Source: an uncultured Oscillospiraceae bacterium
GTDB lineage: Bacteria > Bacillota > Clostridia > Oscillospirales > Oscillospiraceae
DNA: 55,812 nt
Direction of reading: 5' to 3'
NCBI GenBank assembly: GCA_946546815.1
Contig: CAMNOL010000002.1
Coordinates: 1-55,812, forward strand
The notes under the pieces were generated by a model, which made no database searches, had not been told where the DNA came from, and saw only the letters and a list, made by a program, of their open reading frames with translations. A program made the translations under genes and the position numbers. Shown piece by piece: positions 42,338 to 49,341 of this stretch. The stretch's first letter is position 1. Each line of letters opens with the position of its first letter.

Positions 42338-42921
42338 ATGTCCGACTGACCAGAAACGGGCTGCTTGCGGGACCGATCTCCGCGTCGCCGGAGGTGCTCT
42401 TTGCCGGGGCGCTGCTCCTTTACCTGGGAACCGACCCGGTGCTGACGGCCTGTCTGGCTGCTGCAGCGGTCCACGAGAGCAGTCACCTGTTCGCATGTCG
42501 GATACTGGGAGTTCGCGTCCTGCATCTTCGTTTGACGCTACTGGGAGCGGTGCTGGAGACCGATTCCCGGTGCCGCAGCGGGGTGGAGGAGCTGCTGGTC
42601 GCACTGGCCGGTCCGCTGGTCAATCTGGCCTCTGTGCCGGTTTCCCTGGGCATCTCCCACTCAGAAGGGACGGCGCTTTTTGCCGGAGCCAGCCTGCTGC
42701 TGGGGCTGTTCAATCTGCTGCCGGTGGCGCCGCTGGACGGCAGCCGGGCGGTGCACGGCCTTTGTTCCGTTCGTGGTCCGCTGGAGCGCGCGGATGAACT
42801 CACGCACCGGATTTCCTTCGTCGGGCGGTGTATTCTGGCTGTGCCGGCCGCAGTGCTGGCGGTACTCGGCAACTGGTCACTTCTGCTGGTCACGGCGTGG
42901 ATGGCGCTTCAGCAGCGGTGA
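42334..42921 (+). CDS. SpoIVFB-like M50 intramembrane metalloprotease
   Basis: A 195-residue polytopic protease with HESSH (His47, Glu48, His51) in one helix and NLLPVAPLDGSR (Asp135) supplying the third zinc ligand. B. subtilis SpoIVFB, which cleaves pro-sigmaK, is about 288 residues and ends in a CBS domain; that domain is absent here. The start is TTG at 42334 overlapping the upstream stop. Position before spoIIIAF-AG-AH supports a sporulation role. Confidence 0.82.
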   Translation: MNVRLTRNGLLAGPISASPEVLFAGALLLYLGTDPVLTACLAAAAVHESSHLFACRILGVRVLHLRLTLLGAVLETDSRCRSGVEELLVALAGPLVNLASVPVSLGISHSEGTALFAGASLLLGLFNLLPVAPLDGSRAVHGLCSVRGPLERADELTHRISFVGRCILAVPAAVLAVLGNWSLLLVTAWMALQQR

Positions 42922-42990
42922 ATTCTGCGATGAGCGGACTGCCGCTGTACAGGAAGCTGATGGCATACCGAAGAGGAAACAGGAGGAACT

Positions 42991-43479
42991 ATGGAGACCA
43001 TTCAGCAATGGATTCTATCGGTGACCGCCATGTCTGTGCTGGCGGCGCTGAGTCAGATGCTGATGCCGGAGGGTCCGGCAAAGCAGGGGGGCAGACTGGT
43101 CTGTGCACTGCTGCTGTTTGTTGTCATTGTCCGTCCTGTGCTGAGAGGAAACGTGGAGGATTTTCTTTCTTCCCTGAACGACTATGATGCGCGCTACTCA
43201 GAGTACAGTGCGGAATTGCAGCGCACCGATCAATCGCTGACAGCAGACATCATAGCCCGGGAGACGGCGGCATATATTGAGGACAAGGCGGCGCAGTCCG
43301 GCTGTCGCTGCAGCGTATCGGTGCAGTGTGAGGAGCGGGACGGCGTTCCGATTCCATCAGCGCTGACCGTTTCTGGGGCGCTTTCTCAGGAGCAACAGAA
43401 CACGTTACTGGAGCTGGCGGAGCAGGAGCTGGGGCTGAGCAGAGAGAGAATCTCTTTTACAGAGGAGGGAGGGACATGA
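42991..43479 (+). CDS. spoIIIAF: Stage III sporulation protein AF
   Basis: A 162-residue protein with two N-terminal membrane helices separated by a short loop (about 7-26 and 33-50; IQQWILSVTAMSVLAAL, CALLLFVVIVRPVL), then a soluble ring-building-motif-like domain. This is the SpoIIIAF pattern, a part of the SpoIIIA-SpoIIQ channel between mother cell and forespore. It overlaps spoIIIAG by four bases. Confidence 0.88.
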   Translation: METIQQWILSVTAMSVLAALSQMLMPEGPAKQGGRLVCALLLFVVIVRPVLRGNVEDFLSSLNDYDARYSEYSAELQRTDQSLTADIIARETAAYIEDKAAQSGCRCSVSVQCEERDGVPIPSALTVSGALSQEQQNTLLELAEQELGLSRERISFTEEGGT

Positions 43480-44015
43480 ATGGGCCAAAGCTGAACCTTG
43501 ACTGGGGGAAACTGTCCGAAGGGGTCAAAAAATTCCAATATCCGCTGATTGTGCTGCTCATCGGGCTGGTGCTGCTGGCGTGGCCCTCGGGCGGACGGCA
43601 GCAGTCCGCTGCTGAGTCTGAGGCCGCTCCGGCGGCTGCGTCCCAAAAGGAAGAATATCAGCTGGATCGGCTGGAACAGCGGCTGGCGGACAGCCTTTCT
43701 TCCATTGCAGGGGTGGGGGAGGCTGAGGTGGTGCTCACTCTGTCCGCCGGAAGCCGGGACATCCTCGCCCAGGACGAGGAGCAGCGGGGAGAGGAGTTCA
43801 GCCGGAAAACGGTGATTCTGGACGGCAGCGACCGCCAGCAGACAACCGTGACCACGCAGGTCATCTATCCCACCTTTCAAGGGGCGCTGGTGGTCTGTGA
43901 CGGCGGAGGCAGCGCAGCCGTCCGGCTGAATGTGCTCCACGCGGTGGAGGCTCTGACCGGCCTGACAGCGGATCATATCACAGTCTGTGCGAGAACAGGA
44001 GGAACTCAATCGTGA
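43476..44015 (+). CDS. spoIIIAG: Stage III sporulation protein AG
   Basis: A 179-residue protein with one membrane helix at about 21-37 (FQYPLIVLLIGLVLLAW), an Ala/Glu-rich linker and a ring-building domain with LEQRLADSLSSIAGVGEAEV and FQGALVVCDGGGSAAVR, the clear SpoIIIAG signature. In B. subtilis it forms a large oligomeric ring in the mother-cell membrane channel. It overlaps spoIIIAH by four bases. Confidence 0.93.
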   Translation: MNGPKLNLDWGKLSEGVKKFQYPLIVLLIGLVLLAWPSGGRQQSAAESEAAPAAASQKEEYQLDRLEQRLADSLSSIAGVGEAEVVLTLSAGSRDILAQDEEQRGEEFSRKTVILDGSDRQQTTVTTQVIYPTFQGALVVCDGGGSAAVRLNVLHAVEALTGLTADHITVCARTGGTQS

Positions 44016-44689
44016 ACATCTGGAAACGAAATGCGGTAGTGGCGGCGGTGGTGCTGTTTGTCTGTGCGGCGGTGTATCTGAACTGGGCCTATGGCCGGTC
44101 AGATACCGCTATGGGGGACACTTCGGTGACCGCCGGGAAAACCCTGGGTGAGGCAGAGCTGGTGAACTCTGACACGGAGCTGAAGCTGGAACCGGACGAG
44201 AGCACTTCCGGCGCTGTATCGGAACCTGGGGCGGAGGGGAGTGCCTCTACAGAAGGTGAGGGCTCCTTTGCCCAGGACGCGCTGGGCCCGGAGGATTTGC
44301 AGTCCGAAGCCGCTGCCACGGCGGCGGACAAAGACAGCTATTTTGACACCGCCCGGCTGAACCGGGAGGAGGCCAGAGACAGCGCCATGTCCATTCTCCA
44401 GCAGACGGTCAAAGATCCGGAAGCGGATGAAAAGGCGGTCTCCGCCGCCTCAGACAGCATTACTGCCATGGCCGCTGCGACGCTGCGGGAATCGGAGATC
44501 GAAAACCTCATCACCGCAAAGGGATACACGGACTGCGTGGCCTTTATCGGGGAGAACAGCGTCAGCGTGGTGGTGGCAAGTCCCCACGGTGATCTGACGG
44601 CCAGTGACGTTGCCCGGGTGACGGACATTGTCTGCGGCGAAACAGATTTTTCCGCAGGCAGCGTAAAAGTGATCCAGGCGGCGGCGTAA
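44012..44689 (+). CDS. spoIIIAH: Stage III sporulation protein AH
   Basis: A 225-residue protein with an N-terminal membrane helix (AVVAAVVLFVCAAVYLNW), a long acidic Ser/Glu linker (about 40-105), then the conserved domain beginning NREEARDSAMSILQQ and ending SAGSVKVIQAA. SpoIIIAH spans the intermembrane space to bind SpoIIQ from the forespore. The start looks like GTG at 44012 within the spoIIIAG end. It is the last gene of the sporulation unit, with a terminator about 140 bases on. Confidence 0.92.
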   Translation: MNIWKRNAVVAAVVLFVCAAVYLNWAYGRSDTAMGDTSVTAGKTLGEAELVNSDTELKLEPDESTSGAVSEPGAEGSASTEGEGSFAQDALGPEDLQSEAAATAADKDSYFDTARLNREEARDSAMSILQQTVKDPEADEKAVSAASDSITAMAAATLRESEIENLITAKGYTDCVAFIGENSVSVVVASPHGDLTASDVARVTDIVCGETDFSAGSVKVIQAAA

Positions 44690-44827
44690 GAGCAGGGAAA
44701 GGAACAGAAAATGGAAACCGGGCGCAGAAACTGAGGTCCCCGGTCCGAATTTGTAGCATGACCGTTTCCGGACAAATCCTGCCGGAGGGCGGGATCAAAA
44801 GCGGAATATGTATCTCAATGACAAAAG

Positions 44828-44854
44828 CAGGCACTCCGGTGCCTGTCTTTTTTT
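44828..44854 (+). terminator. Terminator of the spoIIIAF-AG-AH unit
   Basis: CAGGCAC (44828-44834) pairs with GTGCCTG (44839-44845) over a TCCG tetraloop, followed by TCTTTTTTT. Confidence 0.92.
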
Positions 44855-44875
44855 CTGCCGGAACAGAAAAAGAGG

Positions 44876-44904
44876 TTCCATTTTTCAGTGGTATGCGGTA
44901 TAAT
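44876..44904 (+). promoter_or_regulatory. Promoter of the nusB unit
   Basis: TTCCAT (44876-44881), 17-bp spacer, TATAAT (44899-44904). Transcription would start near 44911, leaving a leader of about 175 bases. Confidence 0.7.
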
Positions 44905-44910
44905 AACAAC

Positions 44911-45087
44911 TACTGAATCAAATGCTATGCCGTTGATTCGCAGGTGCAAGCCTGTATATTTTTTCAGATTGATTCGACTTTCTGATCGGGAAAGGAATCA
45001 GCCATTGTACGATGTATGCTGGGGCGCTGCCCCTGGAACGCGGAATAGAGAATGGCACCAAATCGTGTTCACGGAGGAACAGAGTTT
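44911..45087 (+). other. Long 5' leader of nusB
   Basis: The leader contains GAATCAA (44915-44921) pairing with TTGATTC (44933-44939), and later GGGGC/GCCCC around GCT. No known riboswitch motif was recognised and no terminator is present. It occupies the gap where Asp23-family or biotin-carboxylase genes lie in Bacillus. Confidence 0.4.
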
Positions 45088-45537
45088 ATGACAAGAATTG
45101 TCGCACGAGAGATTGCGGTTCATCTGCTTTACGAGCTGGATTTTGCGAAGCTGAGTGCAGAGGAGCTGCTGGCGGACCAGCTGACAGAAGAGAATTTTGC
45201 GGCCCTTGCGAAGGACGAGCCCATGTACGAGGAGTACCCGGAGGAACCCCAGCTTGCCTACATTCGGACGGTGGTCACCGGTGTCAGCGAGCACCGGGCA
45301 GAGCTGGACCAGTATATTGAACAATATGCCGTCGGCTGGCGCCTGCGCCGGATTCCCAAGGTGGCGGCAGCGATTCTGCGGGTCGCCATGTTTGAGGTGC
45401 TGTATCTGCCGGAGGTGCCCGACAACGCTGCCATCAGTGCGGCGGTAGAACTGGCAAAACGCTACGAGGATCAGAAGGTGGTCTCCTTCCTCAACGGTAT
45501 TCTGGGTTCGTTTGTTCGCAACGAGGTTCAGAAATGA
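45088..45537 (+). CDS. nusB: Transcription antitermination factor NusB
   Basis: A 149-residue all-helical RNA-binding protein that binds boxA with S10 (NusE) in rRNA antitermination. Start TRIVAREIAVHLLYELDF and C-terminal VPDNAAISAAVELAKRYED, FLNGILGSFVR are diagnostic. There is an acidic insertion around residues 35-60. The ATG at 45088 follows GGAGG; the longer frame is less likely. It overlaps the next gene (ATGA). Confidence 0.94.
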   Translation: MTRIVAREIAVHLLYELDFAKLSAEELLADQLTEENFAALAKDEPMYEEYPEEPQLAYIRTVVTGVSEHRAELDQYIEQYAVGWRLRRIPKVAAAILRVAMFEVLYLPEVPDNAAISAAVELAKRYEDQKVVSFLNGILGSFVRNEVQK

Positions 45538-46460
45538 GCTGTCTGGGGGTTGACACCAGCAACTACACAACCTCCGCCGCTGTGTACCGTCCGGATGGAA
45601 CCGGCCGCAACGAAAGCCGCCTGCTCACCGTCAAAGAGGGAGAGCTGGGTCTGCGCCAGAGCGATGCACTGTTTCAGCACGTCAGGCGGCTGCCGGAGCG
45701 GTTTGCCCTGCTGGAGGAATCCGGCTGGCTGACGGACATCGAGGCCGTTGGAGCCAGCACCCGCCCCCGGGCAGTAGAGGGCTCCTATATGCCCTGTTTT
45801 CTTGCCGGTGCCTCTCAGGGGCAGGTTGTCGCCTGTACGCTGGGCGTGCCTTTTTTTGCTTTTTCTCATCAGCAGGGGCACATCGCTGCCGCCTGCTGGT
45901 CTGCCGGGCATCTGGAGCTGATGGATCAGCCCATGCTGGCCTGGCACCTCTCCGGCGGCACCACGGAGCTGCTTCTGGTCACTCCGGAGGGCAGCAATGT
46001 GACCGCCCGGTGCATCGGCGGCACCACGGACATTTCCGCCGGTCAGCTCATTGACCGCACCGGACAGAAGCTGCATTTGAACTTCCCTGCGGGCAAGGCT
46101 CTGGACGCGCTGGCAGCCCGGTCTGACAGCAGCGAACGCTTCAAAGTGAAGCTGAATGGGCTGCAGTTTTCTCTTTCCGGCATGGAAAACAAGGTGCAGC
46201 AGCTGATTGAGAGGGGGACCGCCCCGGAGGATGTAGCAAAGTTTACGCTGAACACGCTGGCTTCCGCCATTGTCCGGGCCACCGATGCCGCTCACGAGAA
46301 GTATCCCGGACTTCCGGTGCTGTGCTCCGGGGGCGTGGCGTCCAACAGCCTGCTGCGGCGGCGGATGACACAAGCCGTATTTGCCCAGCCGGCTTTTTCC
46401 ACTGACAACGCCATGGGCGTTGCCATTCTCACGGACCGCAGACTGCGGAATGGAATGTGA
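45534..46460 (+). CDS. Kae1/TsaD-like (peptidase M22) paralogue
   Basis: A 308-residue ASKHA-fold protein. The HxxxH metal motif is SHQQGHIAAA, with an ATP-loop-like HLSGGTTELLLV and a C-terminal CSGGVASNSLLRRRM and STDNAMGVAIL. These match the TsaD superfamily, but the sequence is shorter and more diverged than TsaD, which makes t6A in tRNA. The genuine tsaD is presumably elsewhere. Clostridia often carry this second copy in the nusB-xseA region; its role is unknown. It overlaps genes on both sides by four bases. Confidence 0.85.
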   Translation: MSCLGVDTSNYTTSAAVYRPDGTGRNESRLLTVKEGELGLRQSDALFQHVRRLPERFALLEESGWLTDIEAVGASTRPRAVEGSYMPCFLAGASQGQVVACTLGVPFFAFSHQQGHIAAACWSAGHLELMDQPMLAWHLSGGTTELLLVTPEGSNVTARCIGGTTDISAGQLIDRTGQKLHLNFPAGKALDALAARSDSSERFKVKLNGLQFSLSGMENKVQQLIERGTAPEDVAKFTLNTLASAIVRATDAAHEKYPGLPVLCSGGVASNSLLRRRMTQAVFAQPAFSTDNAMGVAILTDRRLRNGM

Positions 46461-47671
46461 CAATGACAGCATCTCAACAGAACATCTACACCGTCACCCA
46501 GGTGAACACCTATATCAAGGGTTTGCTGGACGGCGACAGCGCCCTGAACCGCATCTATGTCCGGGGCGAGATTTCCAACTACAAAAAATACCCCTCCGGT
46601 CATCATTATTTCTCCCTGAAGGATGAGCAGGGGGCGCTGCGGTGCGTCATGTTTCGCAGCGCTGCTTCCCGGCTGCGCTTTCGCCCGGAAAACGGCATGA
46701 AGGTCATCGCCTTCGGGCGCATCACCGTGTTTCCCCGGGACGGAGGCTATCAGCTCTATGTGGATGCCATGACACCTGACGGAGTGGGCGAGCTGTACAT
46801 CGCCTTTGAGCAGCTGAAAGCGAAGCTTGGGGGGGAAGGGCTGTTTGATCCGGCCCACAAAAAGCCCATTCCAAGAACTCCGGAGACGGTGGGCATCATC
46901 ACCAGCTCTGCCGGAGCGGCGGTTCACGATATGCTGCGGATCCTCAAGGCCCGCTGGCCCATGACACAGGTAAAGCTGCTGCCCGTGCGGGTGCAGGGGG
47001 CGGAGGCGCCGCCGGAGATTGCCGGGGCCATCGCCTATGCAAACCGCTGGAGGGTAGCGGATGTGCTGATCGTAGGCCGTGGCGGCGGCAGCATGGAGGA
47101 TCTTTGGGCGTTCAACGATGAACGGGTGGCTCGGGCCATTTACGCCTCGGAGATCCCGGTGATCTCTGCTGTGGGGCACGAACCGGATGTGACCATTTCC
47201 GATTATGTGGCGGATCTCCGGGCGGCAACGCCCTCCAACGCGGCGGAGCTGGCCGTGCCGGATCAGAACGACGTGTACGGCGCTCTGAAGAGCCTGCAGG
47301 AGCGGCTGAACCAGAATCAGCTGGCCCGGATCCACCAGTTCCGCGTCAGGATGGAACGCTGCGCCCGCTCCCGGGTGCTGACGGATCCCATGGCGCCGGT
47401 GAACGACAAGCGCATGGCGCTGGATTATACCACTCAGCGGATGAATGCTGCGGTGGAGCGAACGCTGTATGCACAGCGTCAGCGGTTTGCCGCGCTGACC
47501 GCTGGACTGGATGCCATGAGCCCGCTGAAGGTTCTGGCCAGGGGCTATGCCGTGGTGGAAAAAGAGGGGAAGATCGTGTCCTCTGTCAGACAGGCAGAGC
47601 TGTTTGACCAGCTTCACGTCCGGTTCTCAGACGGTACGCTCATCTGTACTGTGAACGAAATAAAGGAGTAA
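46457..47671 (+). CDS. xseA: Exodeoxyribonuclease VII large subunit
   Basis: A 404-residue single-strand exonuclease subunit. It has an N-terminal OB fold (YVRGEISNYKKYPSGHHYF), the catalytic domain with GRGGGSMEDLWAFNDE and GHEPDVTISDYVADLRAATP, then a coiled-coil stalk and the short C-terminal MSPLKVLARGYAVV. GTG 46457 (overlapping the upstream stop) or ATG 46463 may start it. The small subunit follows two bases later. Confidence 0.96.
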   Translation: MTMTASQQNIYTVTQVNTYIKGLLDGDSALNRIYVRGEISNYKKYPSGHHYFSLKDEQGALRCVMFRSAASRLRFRPENGMKVIAFGRITVFPRDGGYQLYVDAMTPDGVGELYIAFEQLKAKLGGEGLFDPAHKKPIPRTPETVGIITSSAGAAVHDMLRILKARWPMTQVKLLPVRVQGAEAPPEIAGAIAYANRWRVADVLIVGRGGGSMEDLWAFNDERVARAIYASEIPVISAVGHEPDVTISDYVADLRAATPSNAAELAVPDQNDVYGALKSLQERLNQNQLARIHQFRVRMERCARSRVLTDPMAPVNDKRMALDYTTQRMNAAVERTLYAQRQRFAALTAGLDAMSPLKVLARGYAVVEKEGKIVSSVRQAELFDQLHVRFSDGTLICTVNEIKE

Positions 47672-47673
47672 CT

Positions 47674-47901
47674 ATGGCTGCGAAAAAGAAATCATTCGAG
47701 GAATCCATGCTCCGGCTGGAAGAAATCGTCGCCAGACTGGAACAGGGAGAGGTCTCTCTGGAGGAGTCCATGACTCTGTTTGAGGAGGGGACGAAGCTGG
47801 CTGCCGCCTGCGGAAAACAGCTGGATACCGCGGAACAGAAGGTCTGGAAGCTGACAAAAGGGGCAGACGGAGCACCTGTGGCCCAGCCCATGGAGGAATA
47901 A
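47674..47901 (+). CDS. xseB: Exodeoxyribonuclease VII small subunit
   Basis: A 75-residue helical hairpin protein with the family core FEESMLRLEEIVARLEQG and SLEESMTLFEEGTKLA. It pairs with XseA. AAGGAG lies at the end of xseA, so the two are coupled. Confidence 0.96.
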   Translation: MAAKKKSFEESMLRLEEIVARLEQGEVSLEESMTLFEEGTKLAAACGKQLDTAEQKVWKLTKGADGAPVAQPMEE

Positions 47902-47902
47902 T

Positions 47903-48784
47903 ATGGAATTCAGAGAAGAGCTGACACAGCGCCAGAGCCAGATTGAAGCTGCGCTGAACGAATATTTTACAGAAAACCTGCCCCAGAAAAAACTGCTGGA
48001 TTCCATGCGGTACAGCCTGCTGGCCGGGGGCAAGCGCATCCGCCCGGTGCTGACGCTGAGCTTCTGTCAGGCCGCCGGCGGCGTTCCGGCACAGGCGATG
48101 CCCGTTGCCTGTGCGGTGGAGATGCTGCACACCTATTCGCTGATTCATGACGACCTGCCCTGCATGGACAATGACGATCTGCGCCGTGGACGGCCCACCA
48201 ACCACAAGGTTTATGGGGAGTGTACCGCAACTCTGGCCGGTGATGCGCTGCAGTGCGCGGCCTTCCAGAGCATTCTCAGCGCGGAGCTTCCCGCTGAGAT
48301 CCGCTCGGCAGCGGCGCTGGAGCTGGCAAATGCCGCCGGTCAGGACGGTATGTGCGGCGGTCAGCAGCTGGATATGGAAGGGGAGGATCGGAGCCTCTCT
48401 CTGGAGGAGATTTCTCACATGAACGCGCTGAAAACCGGCTGCCTGCTGCGCGCTGCCTGCGTCATGGGTGTGCTGGCGGCGGGAAAAACCGCTGAGAGCA
48501 CTCAGGCGAGAGCGGCCGCCCAGTACGCGGCAGACATCGGCCTGGCTTTCCAGATCCGGGACGATATGCTGAACGTGACCAGCACAGAGGAGGATATGGG
48601 CAAGCCGGTGGGCAACGATGCGGAGAGCTGCAAATCCACCTTTGTTTCCCATCTGGGGCTGGAGGAGTGCCAGCGTGTCGTAGAAGAAAAAACTGCCCAC
48701 GCCAAATCTGCCATTCAGGACGTTTTCCCGGACACTGCATTTCTGAACGAGCTGGCGGACTATCTGGCGGGCAGAAAGAACTGA
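47903..48784 (+). CDS. ispA: Farnesyl (geranyl) diphosphate synthase
   Basis: A 293-residue trans-prenyltransferase condensing IPP with DMAPP and GPP to farnesyl diphosphate, the primer for UppS. The first aspartate-rich motif is HDDLPCMDNDDLRRG (DDxxxxD bacterial type), the second FQIRDDMLNVTS ... DMGKPVGND. GGKRIRPVLTL and CGGQQLDMEGE are also typical. It starts one base after xseB, the standard Firmicute order. Confidence 0.96.
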   Translation: MEFREELTQRQSQIEAALNEYFTENLPQKKLLDSMRYSLLAGGKRIRPVLTLSFCQAAGGVPAQAMPVACAVEMLHTYSLIHDDLPCMDNDDLRRGRPTNHKVYGECTATLAGDALQCAAFQSILSAELPAEIRSAAALELANAAGQDGMCGGQQLDMEGEDRSLSLEEISHMNALKTGCLLRAACVMGVLAAGKTAESTQARAAAQYAADIGLAFQIRDDMLNVTSTEEDMGKPVGNDAESCKSTFVSHLGLEECQRVVEEKTAHAKSAIQDVFPDTAFLNELADYLAGRKN

Positions 48785-48833
48785 ACAGATCTCGGAGGAA
48801 CACACTCACTTCTCTTGGGAAGGAGGAAACGAT

Positions 48834-49280
48834 TTGAGATACGGCAATGTTATTTTGCTGTTGAGCATTTTAAGCTGGTTTTTGGCACAGATGGCAAAGG
48901 GAATCATCCAGCTGATCACAGAAGGCAGAATCACCCTCGCCCAGGTGCTTGCCAGCGGCGGAATGCCAAGCTCCCACTCGGCGCTGGTGACCTGCTGCGC
49001 CATGACCGTAGGGTTTCTGTACGGTTTTGATTCCGGAATGTTCGCGGTTGCGGCGGTGGTCGCAATTGTCGTGATGTACGATGCCTGCAACGTGCGCCGG
49101 CAGTCCGGCGAGCAGGCTAAGGTCATCAATCTGATCCTGCAGAACTGGGATGATCTGACCCCGGAGCTGATTGGCCTGCAGGTGAAAGTTTTGCTGGGCC
49201 ACACACCGCTGCAGGTCTTTTTCGGTTCCATGCTGGGGCTGCTGGTCAGTGTTGTGTTTGCGGTGACCCAGCTCAAATAA
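48834..49280 (+). CDS. YuiD-type membrane protein, divergent PAP2 family (DUF212)
   Basis: A 148-residue membrane protein with three to four helices. The motif GGMPSSHSALVTCCA near residue 43 and the later MYDACNVRRQSGEQA are the DUF212 signature, distantly related to acid-phosphatase/haloperoxidase folds. It may be a lipid phosphatase acting on an isoprenoid diphosphate, which would suit its place between ispA and dxs; that is inference. The start is TTG at 48834, 7 bases after AAGGAGG. Confidence 0.88.
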   Translation: MRYGNVILLLSILSWFLAQMAKGIIQLITEGRITLAQVLASGGMPSSHSALVTCCAMTVGFLYGFDSGMFAVAAVVAIVVMYDACNVRRQSGEQAKVINLILQNWDDLTPELIGLQVKVLLGHTPLQVFFGSMLGLLVSVVFAVTQLK

Positions 49281-49341
49281 CAAAAAGATCTTTCATTGAC
49301 TTGCCAATTGATCGATCAGATATAGATATGAGGTTTGGAAT

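Noticed and set aside
49296-49326. A promoter-like TTGACT upstream of dxs
   Set aside because: The -10 at 17 bp is GATATA and the better TATAGA is at 19-20 bp; dxs is probably read from upstream.
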